Below, one piece after another: positions 35,233 through 42,485 of a stretch of 46,504 bases of DNA. Position 1 is the first letter of the stretch, and each line of letters starts with the position of its first letter. A program made the translations under genes and the position numbers. The notes under the pieces were generated by a model. That model was not told the origin of the DNA and made no database searches. It worked only from the letters and a program-made list of their open reading frames with translations. The stretch lies in the NCBI RefSeq assembly GCF_003696305.1, contig NZ_RFFK01000018.1, positions 1 through 46,504 of the forward strand, written 5' to 3'. Source of the DNA: Pseudomonas sp. AOB-7. Its GTDB lineage: Bacteria > Pseudomonadota > Gammaproteobacteria > Pseudomonadales > Pseudomonadaceae.

Positions 35233-35248
35233 GTGGAGATTGCGTGGA
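35233..35248 (-). promoter_or_regulatory. candidate CreB binding site (cre-tag-like direct repeat)
   Basis: On the minus strand the sequence reads TCCAC-GCAATC-TCCAC. This has the exact geometry of the E. coli cre tag TTCAC-N6-TTCAC, with one T-to-C change in each half. It lies 74-89 bases upstream of creD, a suitable place for an activator. Support is by motif geometry and by the identity of the downstream gene. Confidence 0.5.
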
Positions 35249-35256
35249 GAAAGCGG

Positions 35257-35291
35257 AAAAGCATCAGGGCGCCGATTGCGGGCGCCCTGAT
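35257..35291 (-). terminator. terminator of the first tandem-repeat protein gene
   Basis: A 10-bp perfect stem TCAGGGCGCC/GGCGCCCTGA (35264-35273 with 35281-35290) is followed on the minus strand by TGCTTTTCC. It lies 51 bases past the stop of the gene at 35342-36385 and just before the creD promoter region. Confidence 0.8.
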
Positions 35292-35341
35292 TAACTGCTG
35301 CTGTGCGGCATCGAACTGCTCCCGCCAGAAGGGTTGGCGGG

Positions 35342-36385
35342 TCAGGCGATGCGGTTGATACCCACGCGGTCGGCACCGTCGGCGGCGATACGGTTGACGC
35401 CTACACGGTCGGCACCATCGGCGGCGATACGGTTGATACCTACACGGTCGGCACCATCGGCGGCGATGCGGTTGACGCCTACGCGGTCGGCGCCATCGGC
35501 GGCGATGCGGTTGACGCCTACGCGGTCGGCGCCATCGGCGGCGATGCGGTTGACGCCTACGCGGTCGGCGCCATCGGCGGCGATGCGGTTGACGCCTACG
35601 CGGTCGGCGCCATCGGCGGCGATGCGGTTGACGCCTACGCGGTCGGCGCCATCGGCGGCGATGCGGTTGACGCCTACGCGGTCGGCGCCATCGGCGGCGA
35701 TGCGGTTGACGCCTACGCGGTCGGCGCCATCGGCGGCGATGCGGTTGACGCCTACGCGGTCGGCGCCATCGGCGGCGATGCGGTTGACGCCTACGCGGTC
35801 GGCGCCATCGGCGGCGATGCGGTTGACGCCTACGCGGTCGGCGCCATCGGCGGCGATGCGGTTGACGCCTACGCGGTCGGCGCCATCGGCGGCGATGCGG
35901 TTGACGCCTACGCGGTCGGCGCCATCGGCGGCGATGCGGTTGACGCCTACGCGGTCGGCGCCATCGGCGGCGATGCGGTTGACGCCTACGCGGTCGGCGC
36001 CATCGGCGGCGATGCGGTTGACGCCTACGCGGTCGGCGCCATCGGCGGCGATGCGGTTGACGCCTACGCGGTCGGCGCCATCGGCGGCGATGCGGTTGAC
36101 GCCTACGCGGTCGGCGCCATCGGCGGCGATGCGGTTGACGCCTACGCGGTCGGCGCCATCGGCGGCGATGCGGTTGACGCCTACGCGGTCGGCGCCATCG
36201 GCGGCGATGCGGTTGACGCCTACGCGGTCGGCGCCATCGGCGGCGATGCGGTTGGTGCCTACGCGGTCGGCGCCGTCAGCGGCAACCGCCGGGGCGTTGG
36301 ACTGCTCGACGGAGACCTGCGGCAGGGCGAACGCACCGGCGGACAGGCTGGCAATAACGAGGCTGGCGAGGATTTGCTTTTTCAT
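35342..36385 (-). CDS. secreted tandem-repeat protein A (24 x 13 aa)
   Basis: A 347-residue protein: a signal peptide (MKKQILASLVIASLSAGAFA), a short linker to residue 34, then 24 units of a 13-residue repeat of the form AADGADRVGVNRI plus a final Ala. Twenty consecutive units are identical at DNA level. The repeat is charge-balanced (two Asp, two Arg), rich in Ala, Gly and Val, and has no Cys or aromatic residue. I do not recognise the family; a repetitive beta-solenoid or amyloid-like secreted protein is possible (inference). Other frames are also open through the array, but the signal peptide, Shine-Dalgarno (AGGAG) and a shared upstream region with the paralogue at 40571-41380 fix this frame. 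Confidence 0.85.
   Translation of the reverse strand: MKKQILASLVIASLSAGAFALPQVSVEQSNAPAVAADGADRVGTNRIAADGADRVGVNRIAADGADRVGVNRIAADGADRVGVNRIAADGADRVGVNRIAADGADRVGVNRIAADGADRVGVNRIAADGADRVGVNRIAADGADRVGVNRIAADGADRVGVNRIAADGADRVGVNRIAADGADRVGVNRIAADGADRVGVNRIAADGADRVGVNRIAADGADRVGVNRIAADGADRVGVNRIAADGADRVGVNRIAADGADRVGVNRIAADGADRVGVNRIAADGADRVGVNRIAADGADRVGVNRIAADGADRVGINRIAADGADRVGVNRIAADGADRVGINRIA
35345..36283 (-). repeat. 39-bp coding minisatellite A
   Basis: Twenty-four tandem 39-bp units lie within the gene at 35342-36385. Units between 35461 and 36240 are twenty perfect copies (780 bases, exact 39-base period). The three units nearest the 3' end of the gene and the one nearest the 5' end carry substitutions, the usual pattern of array homogenisation from the centre. 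Assembly of such an array from short reads is error-prone, so the copy number deserves checking. Confidence 0.95.
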
Positions 36386-36427
36386 GATCGGGCTCCTGGG
36401 TGGGGCTGGAAAGTGGCTACGGGGCCC

Positions 36428-36433
36428 ATGTTA
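36428..36433 (-). promoter_or_regulatory. candidate -10 of repeat protein gene A
   Basis: On the minus strand TAACAT lies 42 bases upstream of the ATG, within a stretch (about 36386-36440) clearly homologous to the leader of the paralogue at 40571-41380, where TAGCAT occupies the same place. The shared block GTAGCCAC-TTCCAGCCC and a GGAGCC Shine-Dalgarno are conserved. No good -35 was seen. Confidence 0.35.
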
Positions 36434-36587
36434 CGCACGCCCCAATTTGGCAAAAGGGACATGTCTCGATAGCGACCATCGACGCCATCGATACCCGGAA
36501 AATTTCTTATCGATCATGGACATAGTAGTGATGAGCGGGAGCCGCCCATCCGTCCCGCCGCCGTTGCGCGACAGGGCGCACCCTGGT

Positions 36588-36607
36588 ATCTGTACAAAAA
36601 ACCAGTA
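36588..36607 (+). promoter_or_regulatory. candidate LexA (SOS) box upstream of the FAN1-helicase operon
   Basis: The sequence ATCTGTACAAAAAACCAGTA contains CTG-N10-CAG (36590-36605) with an A-rich core and the outer GTA typical of LexA boxes. By eye it matches the E. coli umuDC operator at 15 of 20 positions. It ends 14 bases before the ATG of the VRR-NUC gene, so bound LexA would block initiation or clearance. This fits a DNA-repair operon. It is a motif call only. Confidence 0.6.
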
Positions 36608-36621
36608 CCCAGCAGTGCGCC

Positions 36622-38253
36622 ATGCCCCTCCTCGACGCCCCCGAACTCTATTACCTGGCCAACTTCCGCAAGGCCCTCGACTGGCTCGACGCCCATCACC
36701 GCGAGCTGATGGACGAGGCCGAGCAGACCTTCATCGCCAGCTTCATCCAGCTGCCGCTGCCGGCCCAGGCGCTACTGGTACGCCTGGTGATGCGCAAGGG
36801 CGTGCACTTTCGCGCGAGCAAACTGCGCTACGCCGAGATCGGCGACATCGCGACCGCCGCCGCGCCGCTGCTGGCGCAGGGCTGGCTGATCGACGACGCC
36901 GCGCTGACGTTCGACGAGCTCGGCGCCCTGCTGCTCAAGGACGAACTGGCTGCGCATTTCGCCGCCGACCTGCCGGGCGGCGCGCTGAAGAAGAGGGAAC
37001 TGCTCGAATATCTGCGCGAGCTGCATGTCGAGCCGCGTAGCCTGGCCGACTGGTGCCCGCGCCTGGAAGACCGTCTGCTGAGCCTGGCCATCGGGCCGCT
37101 GTGCGACCGCCTGCGGCTGATGTTCTTCGGCAACCTGGCGCAGGACTGGTCGGAATTCGTCCTGGCCGACCTGGGCATCTTCCGCTACGAGCAGGTGCCG
37201 ATCACCCCGGGTTCGCGCGGTTTCCGCAGCCGCCAGGATGTCTACCACTACCTGCATCTGCGCGCCTGCCGTGATGCTTTCGACGCGGGCATGGCGGTAA
37301 CCGAGGTGCTGCAACTACTCGGTGATTTCTCCACCGACAATCCGCATATCGGCGAGCGCCACCAGCGCCTGCTGCTGCGCCTGGCCCAGCAGCTGGAACG
37401 CGCCGGCGAGCTGGAGTCGGCGCTGGCGCTGTACCGCGACACCGCCGCGCTCGGCTCACGGCAGCGGCAGATCCGCGTGCTGGAGCGCCTGGGCCGCGAT
37501 GCCGAGGCGCTGGCCCTGGCCGAACGGGTCATCGATTCGCCATATAACGGCGAGGAGGCACAGCTGGCCGAACGGGCGCGTACCCGTCTGTGCAGACGCC
37601 TCGGTCTGCCGGCTCCGGCCAGGGCGGCGAAGCTGGTGGAGGATCGAATCGACCTGCTCCTGCCACGCGCCGCCAGCGTCGAGCTGGCCGTGGCCGCGTA
37701 TCTGGCCGAACCCGATGCCCCGGTGCATTACGTGGAGAACACGCTGATCTGCGGGCTGTTCGGCCTGCTCTGCTGGGAGGTGATCTTCGCCCCGCTGCCC
37801 GGCGCCTTCTTCCACCCCTTCCATACCGGCCCGGTGGACCTGCACCGCGCCGACTTCCACGCCCGGCGCAGCGAGCTATTCGCCGCCTGCCTGGCACGCC
37901 TGGACGACGGCAGCTACGTCGAGGCCATGCGCCGCACCCATGCCGAGAAGTTCGGCATCCAGTCGCCCTTCGTGTTCTGGGAGCTGCTCGACGCCGAGCG
38001 CCTGGAGCAGGCGCTGGTCTGCCTGCCGCCGGCGCACCTGGGCGCCTGGTTCCGCCGCCTGCTCGCCGATATCCGCGAGAACCGCGCCGGCATGCCCGAC
38101 CTGATCCAGTTCTGGCCGGCCGAGCGGCGCTACCGGATGATCGAGGTGAAAGGCCCGGGCGACCGCCTGCAGGACAACCAGAAACGCTGGCTGGCGTTCT
38201 GCGCCGAGCACGGCATGCCGGTCAGCGTCTGCTACGTGGAGTGGGCTGAGTGA
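36622..38253 (+). CDS. FAN1-like structure-specific nuclease (VRR-NUC)
   Basis: A 543-residue protein with the prokaryotic FAN1 layout: an N-terminal SAP-like helical region (~1-130), a long helical TPR-like region (~150-400) and a C-terminal VRR-NUC domain. The catalytic signature is GMPDLIQFWPAERR (Asp ~493) with IEVKGPGDRLQDNQKRW (Glu ~508, Lys ~510), plus the upstream helix HYVENTLICGLFG. FAN1 nucleases cleave branched DNA and unhook interstrand crosslinks; the P. aeruginosa homologue has a published structure. Its stop overlaps the GTG start of the helicase gene, so nuclease and helicase are coupled. A LexA-like box lies just upstream. Confidence 0.9.
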   Translation: MPLLDAPELYYLANFRKALDWLDAHHRELMDEAEQTFIASFIQLPLPAQALLVRLVMRKGVHFRASKLRYAEIGDIATAAAPLLAQGWLIDDAALTFDELGALLLKDELAAHFAADLPGGALKKRELLEYLRELHVEPRSLADWCPRLEDRLLSLAIGPLCDRLRLMFFGNLAQDWSEFVLADLGIFRYEQVPITPGSRGFRSRQDVYHYLHLRACRDAFDAGMAVTEVLQLLGDFSTDNPHIGERHQRLLLRLAQQLERAGELESALALYRDTAALGSRQRQIRVLERLGRDAEALALAERVIDSPYNGEEAQLAERARTRLCRRLGLPAPARAAKLVEDRIDLLLPRAASVELAVAAYLAEPDAPVHYVENTLICGLFGLLCWEVIFAPLPGAFFHPFHTGPVDLHRADFHARRSELFAACLARLDDGSYVEAMRRTHAEKFGIQSPFVFWELLDAERLEQALVCLPPAHLGAWFRRLLADIRENRAGMPDLIQFWPAERRYRMIEVKGPGDRLQDNQKRWLAFCAEHGMPVSVCYVEWAE

Positions 38254-40559
38254 GCCTGCGCATCGCCGTGCGCGAGCTGTGCGAATTCACCGCCAAGGAA
38301 GGCGACCTCGATCTGCGCTTCACCCCCTCGCCCACCGCCCAGGAGGGTATCGCGGGGCACGCCACGGTGGTCGCCCGGCGCGGCCCCGACTATATGTCCG
38401 AGCTGGCCGTAAGTGGCGAGTTCGAAGAACTGACGGTCAGCGGCCGTATCGACGGCTTCGATCCGCAGTTTCGCCTGCTGGAAGAGATCAAGACCCACCG
38501 CGGCGACGTCGCGCGCATCCCGGCCAACCATCGCCTGCTGCACTGGGCGCAGGTCAAGGTCTACGGCTGGCTGCTGTGCCAAGCGCTGGAACTCGATGAG
38601 CTAGACCTGGCGGTGGTGTACTTCAACGTCATCAGCCAGAAGGAAACGGTATTTCGCGAGCGCCACTCTGCCTGCGCATTGCGCGAGTTCTTCGAGCTGC
38701 AATGCCGCCGCTATATCCACTGGGCGCGCCAGGAGCAGGCCCATCGCCTGGCGCGCAACGCGGCGCTGACCACGCTGCGCTTTCCCTACGACGAGTTCCG
38801 CCATGGCCAGCGGCAACTGGCCGAGGCCGTGTACCGCGCCGCGCGCGACGGCCATTACCTGCTGGCGCAGGCCACCACCGGCATCGGCAAGACCCTCGGC
38901 ACCCTGTTCCCGCAGCTCAAGGCCATGCCCGGCCAGCAGCTCGATCGCCTGTTCTTCCTCAGCGCCAAGACCCCGGGCCGGCGCCTGGCGCTGGACGCGC
39001 TGCAGCGCCTGCGCCAGCCCGAGACGCCGCTGCGGGTGCTGGAGCACGTGGCCCGCGACAAGGCCTGCGAGCATCCGGACAAGGCCTGCCACGGCGACTC
39101 CTGCCCGCTGGCCAAGGGCTTCTATGACCGCCTGCCGGCGGCGCGCAGCGCGGCGCTGAAGGAACGCTGGCTGGATCAACAGGCGGTGCGCGCCATCGCC
39201 CTCGCCCACGGCATCTGCCCCTACTACCTGAGCCAGGAACTGTGCCGCTGGAGCGACGTGGTGGTGGGCGACTACAACTACTACTTCGACCTCGGCGCCC
39301 TGCTGCACAGCCTGACCCTGGTCAACCAGTGGCGCGTCTGCCTGCTGGTGGACGAGGCGCATAACCTGGTCGAACGCGGCCGCAGCATGTACAGCGCCGA
39401 GCTGGACCAGGCGCGCTTCAAGGCCATGCGCCGCGACGCTCCGGCCAAGCTGAAAGGCGTGCTGGAGCGGGTCGACCGCCACTGGAACCAGCTGCACCGC
39501 GAGCAGCAGGTGCCCTATCAGGTCCATCCGCTGGCGCCGGACCTGCTGCTGGCCGCGCTGGGCAAGGCGGTCAGCGCCATCACCGATCTGCTCACCGACC
39601 AGCCCGAGGGCAATGCCGGCGAGCTGCTCAGCTTCTACCTCGACGCCATGCTGTTCTGCCGCCTGGCCGAGAGCTTCGGCCCGCACTCGCTGTTCGACAT
39701 CAGCCGCGTCGAGGCCGGCAACGGCCGCAGCTACTCCACCCTGTGCATCCGCAACGTCCTGCCGGCGCCCTTTCTCGGCCCGCGCTTCGAGGACGCGCAC
39801 AGCGCCACGCTGTTCTCCGCCACCCTCAGCCCCAGCCACTACTACCTCGACCTGCTCGGCCTGCCGGAGGAGACCCAGTGCCTGGACGTCGCCTCGCCCT
39901 TTACCGCCACGCAGCTGCAGGTGCGCGCGGTGCGCAACCTGTCCACCCGCTACCGCGACCGCGAGGCCTCGCTGGCGCCGATCTGCCGGCTGATCGCCCG
40001 CCAGTACCGCGAACGGCCGGGTAACTACCTGGCCTTCTTCAGCAGCTACCAGTACCTGCAACAGGTGCTGGACCTGCTGGCTCGCGAGCATCCCGAGATT
40101 CCTGTCTGGGTGCAGTCGCGGCAGATGGACGAAGCGGCGCGCCAGGGTTTTCTCGAACGCTTCCAGGTCGGCGGCCGCGGTATCGGCTTCGCCGTGCTCG
40201 GCGGGGTGTTCGGCGAGGGCGTCGACCTGCCCGGCGACCGCCTGATCGGCGCCTTCGTCGCCACCCTCGGCCTGGCCCAGGTCAACCCGATCAACGAGGA
40301 AATCCGCCAGCGCATGCACGCGCTGTTCGGCAACGGCTACGACTACACCTACCTCTACCCCGGCCTGCAGAAGGTGGTGCAGGCCGCCGGCCGGGTGATC
40401 CGCACGCCGGAGGACGAGGGCGTGCTCTACCTGATCGACGACCGCTTCGCCCGCCCGGAAGTGCGCGACCTGCTGCCGAGCTGGTGGCAGGTCGAGGCCA
40501 TGCGCCTACCGGCGGAAACGACGAAGGCGCCCGAGCGGGCGCCTTCAGTCGAAACCTGA
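38250..40559 (+). CDS. PD-(D/E)XK nuclease fused to XPD/DinG-family helicase
   Basis: A 769-residue protein. The N-terminal part carries a PD-(D/E)XK-type site, GRIDGFDPQFRLLEEIKT (Asp ~68, Glu-x-Lys ~79-81). The rest is an iron-sulphur superfamily 2 helicase: Walker A ATTGIGKT (~208-215), four-cysteine Fe-S candidates (Cys ~273, 280, 285 and those in CPYYLSQELC ~323-332), VDEAH (~367-371), SATLSP and the motif VI region QAAGRVIRTPEDEG (~710-723). It should unwind and trim DNA in 5'-3' direction, probably with the upstream FAN1. It starts with GTG overlapping the FAN1 stop. Its last 12 codons contain a hairpin that can terminate the convergent repeat gene. Confidence 0.92.
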   Translation: MSLRIAVRELCEFTAKEGDLDLRFTPSPTAQEGIAGHATVVARRGPDYMSELAVSGEFEELTVSGRIDGFDPQFRLLEEIKTHRGDVARIPANHRLLHWAQVKVYGWLLCQALELDELDLAVVYFNVISQKETVFRERHSACALREFFELQCRRYIHWARQEQAHRLARNAALTTLRFPYDEFRHGQRQLAEAVYRAARDGHYLLAQATTGIGKTLGTLFPQLKAMPGQQLDRLFFLSAKTPGRRLALDALQRLRQPETPLRVLEHVARDKACEHPDKACHGDSCPLAKGFYDRLPAARSAALKERWLDQQAVRAIALAHGICPYYLSQELCRWSDVVVGDYNYYFDLGALLHSLTLVNQWRVCLLVDEAHNLVERGRSMYSAELDQARFKAMRRDAPAKLKGVLERVDRHWNQLHREQQVPYQVHPLAPDLLLAALGKAVSAITDLLTDQPEGNAGELLSFYLDAMLFCRLAESFGPHSLFDISRVEAGNGRSYSTLCIRNVLPAPFLGPRFEDAHSATLFSATLSPSHYYLDLLGLPEETQCLDVASPFTATQLQVRAVRNLSTRYRDREASLAPICRLIARQYRERPGNYLAFFSSYQYLQQVLDLLAREHPEIPVWVQSRQMDEAARQGFLERFQVGGRGIGFAVLGGVFGEGVDLPGDRLIGAFVATLGLAQVNPINEEIRQRMHALFGNGYDYTYLYPGLQKVVQAAGRVIRTPEDEGVLYLIDDRFARPEVRDLLPSWWQVEAMRLPAETTKAPERAPSVET
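40523..40546. terminator. hairpin inside the 3' end of the helicase gene
   Basis: A perfect 10-bp stem GAAGGCGCCC/GGGCGCCTTC (40523-40532 with 40537-40546) and 4-base loop lies within the last codons of the helicase gene and 25 bases past the stop of the convergent repeat gene at 40571-41380. The U tract is weak (GTCGTTT on the minus strand). It may end either transcript. Confidence 0.5.
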
Positions 40560-40570
40560 GCGAGGCGGCA

Positions 40571-41380
40571 TCAGCCGATACGGCTGGCCCCGACGCGGTC
40601 GGCGCCATCGGCGGCGATGCGGTTGATACCGACGCGATCCGCACCATCGGCGGCAACGCGATTGGCACCGACGCGATCCGCACCGTCGGCGGCGACGCGA
40701 TTGGCACCGACACGATCCGCACCATCGGCGGCAACGCGATTGGCACCGACGCGATCCGCACCGTCGGCGGCAACGCGATTGGCACCGACGCGATCCGCAC
40801 CATCGGCGGCAACGCGATTGGCACCGACGCGATCCGCACCATCGGCGGCGACGCGATTGGCACCGACACGATCCGCACCATCGGCGGCAACGCGATTGGC
40901 ACCGACGCGATCCGCACCGTCGGCGGCAACGCGATTGGCACCGACGCGATCCGCACCATCGGCGGCAACGCGATTGGCACCGACGCGATCCGCACCATCG
41001 GCGGCGACGCGATTGGCACCGACACGATCCGCACCATCGGCGGCAACGCGATTGGCACCGACGCGATCCGCACCGTCGGCGGCAACGCGATTGGCACCGA
41101 CGCGATCCGCACCATCGGCGGCAACGCGATTGGCACCGACACGATCCGCACCATCGGCGGCGATACGATTGGCACCGACGCGATCCGCGCCATCGGCAGC
41201 GATACGATTGGCCCCGACGCGATCCGCACCATCGGCGGCGACGCGATTGACGCCTACGCGGTCGGCGCCGCCTTCGGTCACCAGCGGCGCAGCGCCGGAT
41301 TGAACGGAAGACTGCGCCGCGGCGAAGGCACTGGCGGACAGGGCGGCGATAACGAGGCTGGCGAGGATGTGCTTTTTCAT
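40571..41380 (-). CDS. secreted tandem-repeat protein B (18 x 13 aa)
   Basis: A 269-residue paralogue of the protein at 35342-36385. The signal peptide MKKHILASLVIAALSASAFA is nearly the same and the repeats also begin at residue 35. There are 18 units of the form AADGADRVGANRV plus a final Gly; the first unit begins TEGGADRVGVNRV and the last reads AADGADRVGASRI. The 13-residue period, Asp-Gly-Ala-Asp-Arg core and absence of Cys and aromatics are kept, but the codons differ. It is convergent with the helicase gene. The frame is chosen by the signal peptide, a CGGAG Shine-Dalgarno and the conserved leader. Function unknown; export through Sec is expected. Confidence 0.85.
   Translation of the reverse strand: MKKHILASLVIAALSASAFAAAQSSVQSGAAPLVTEGGADRVGVNRVAADGADRVGANRIAADGADRVGANRIAADGADRVGANRVAADGADRVGANRVAADGADRVGANRVAADGADRVGANRVAADGADRVGANRVAADGADRVGANRVAADGADRVGANRVAADGADRVGANRVAADGADRVGANRVAADGADRVGANRVAADGADRVGANRVAADGADRVGANRVAADGADRVGANRVAADGADRVGINRIAADGADRVGASRIG
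40574..41278 (-). repeat. 39-bp coding minisatellite B with 156-bp higher-order period
   Basis: Eighteen 39-bp units make up the repeat part of the gene at 40571-41380. In the central region four unit variants recur in the same order about three times, giving a 4 x 39 = 156-bp higher-order period. The variants differ only at synonymous positions (GAT/GAC, GTT/GTC, CGC/CGT). Consensus identity with the array at 35345-36283 is 30 of 39 bases. Confidence 0.92.
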
Positions 41381-41421
41381 GGTCAGGCTCCGGGGCGGGC
41401 TGGAAGGTGGCTACGGAACCT

Positions 41422-41427
41422 ATGCTA
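41422..41427 (-). promoter_or_regulatory. candidate -10 of repeat protein gene B
   Basis: TAGCAT on the minus strand, 41 bases upstream of the ATG, sits at the same place as TAACAT upstream of the paralogue at 35342-36385, in a conserved leader. The region just upstream (41430-41510) is unusually AT-rich, as would suit a promoter. No convincing -35 was found. Confidence 0.35.
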
Positions 41428-41576
41428 CTCGCACGAAATTGATAAAAAAGCGCAAATAAACAATCTAAACAATCGAATCAGTAGATACAAAACTGAAACA
41501 AAACCCCGCTCCAAGGTTTCAGTCAGGTAATTCGACGGGCGGGAAGCGCAGGGCCAGGCCGTTGCTCGCCGTGCGG

Positions 41577-41724
41577 CTAGCAGGCTGTTGAAAAACGACC
41601 TGCGTTGCCATTGCGGCGTTAAAAACAGGCTCAAAATGCTCATTTACAACTCGTAAACTGCGCTTTTCCGCCTGTTTTTGCCTTGCACTGGCTGCCTCGC
41701 CTACGTTTTTCAACGGCCTGCTAG
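41577..41724 (-). mobile_element. MITE-like repeat element, copy 2
   Basis: A 148-bp element with 21-bp terminal inverted repeats (CTAGCAGGCTGTTGAAAAACG and, inverted, CTAGCAGGCCGTTGAAAAACG; 20 of 21 identical). Read on the minus strand, its interior matches the element at 17148-17334. It has no coding capacity and ends exactly at the stop codon of the gene at 41721-42218, whose TAG lies inside the terminal repeat. The strong inverted ends could also act as a terminator. It resembles a short repeat family common in Pseudomonas genomes (from memory). Confidence 0.78.
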
Positions 41725-42218
41725 ACGCGGCTGCCCGGGGTGCGGCGTGCGTGCTTCTGCTGCAGGATCAGCGAGGCTTCGTTGTAGGCCGTCTGGAAGG
41801 CGTCGCTGCCGATCCATTCCACCGCCGCGTCCTCGTCTTCATCGTGGAAGATCCCGCGATAGACGATCAGCAGACCCATCATAAAGTCGGTGGCCGCATC
41901 TTCCGCCTCCTCGGCGACCACCAGCTCCAGCACCGGGTACTGCAGGAACACCAGACACAGCGCCAGCAGGCTGATGCCCTCGCCGACCCGCATCGCCTGA
42001 AACAGGTCGTCGAAGTCCGCCGGATCGAACCCGTTCTCCTCGATGTCCTTGAAGTCGAAGATGCTCAGGTCGATGGCGACATCGTCGAACGGCTCGTCGA
42101 TCAGCGGGTTGGCCAGCAGCGGATGCACCAGATTGGCTTTGGGCTTGCCCATGCGGTTCTGCTTGGCCTTGGCTTTGGCCCGCTGGGCGCGCTTTTTCTG
42201 TTTATCCGGGGAGGCCAT
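41721..42218 (-). CDS. conserved-looking acidic protein with basic N-terminus, unknown function
   Basis: A 165-residue protein. The N-terminus is strongly basic (KQKKRAQRAKAKAKQNRMGKPK, shown here in outline at residues 4-25), and the rest is acidic with FDFKDIEENGFDPADFDDLF and a hydrophobic central helix (ISLLALCLVFLQYPVLELV). The ATG at 42216-42218 is preferred because an AAGGA Shine-Dalgarno precedes it; the frame extends to ATGs at 42248 and 42254. The stop codon TAG is supplied by the terminal repeat of the element at 41577-41724, so the C-terminus (RRTPGSRV) may have been altered by insertion. I do not recognise a family. Confidence 0.72.
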   Translation of the reverse strand: MASPDKQKKRAQRAKAKAKQNRMGKPKANLVHPLLANPLIDEPFDDVAIDLSIFDFKDIEENGFDPADFDDLFQAMRVGEGISLLALCLVFLQYPVLELVVAEEAEDAATDFMMGLLIVYRGIFHDEDEDAAVEWIGSDAFQTAYNEASLILQQKHARRTPGSRV

Positions 42219-42485
42219 AGGGGCGGGTTCCTTGTTCGAGACAGCCATATGCATGGCCCAGGGTGATCGGGGGCGTATTGTAGGCGGGTCTTGGTTGGGG
42301 GCGTTGGGTGGCGGGGATTATTTCTGCCTTATCGGCCGTTACCGGCTAGGAGCGGCCTCTCAGCATCAATACCGTGGTCTGTCTCCGATTGTTCCTCTGC
42401 GCAGAAACACTACAGTTATCTTTCACCGGCTCCAGCCTGATGCGAAACGCCACCCACGGCCAATTTCTTCCATGAATCGCCATAC

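Noticed and set aside
35345..36283. Possible CRISPR array because of regular direct repeats
   Set aside because: Units are contiguous with no spacers, the period is a multiple of three and the array is in frame in a gene with a signal peptide; no cas genes.
35303..37040. Long plus-strand open frames (389 and 568 codons) through repeat array A, with repeats of the type GGDAVDAYAVGAI
   Set aside because: A 39-bp period keeps several frames open at once. These frames lack a signal peptide or Shine-Dalgarno, and the minus-strand frame has both plus a conserved leader.
41493..41522. CTGAAAC/GTTTCAG inverted repeat considered as another PsrA site
   Set aside because: The arms are 16 bases apart, far outside the 2-4 base spacing of PsrA operators.
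40291..41530. Other open frames through repeat array B on both strands
   Set aside because: Same artefact of the 39-bp period; they overlap the well-supported helicase end or lack starts.
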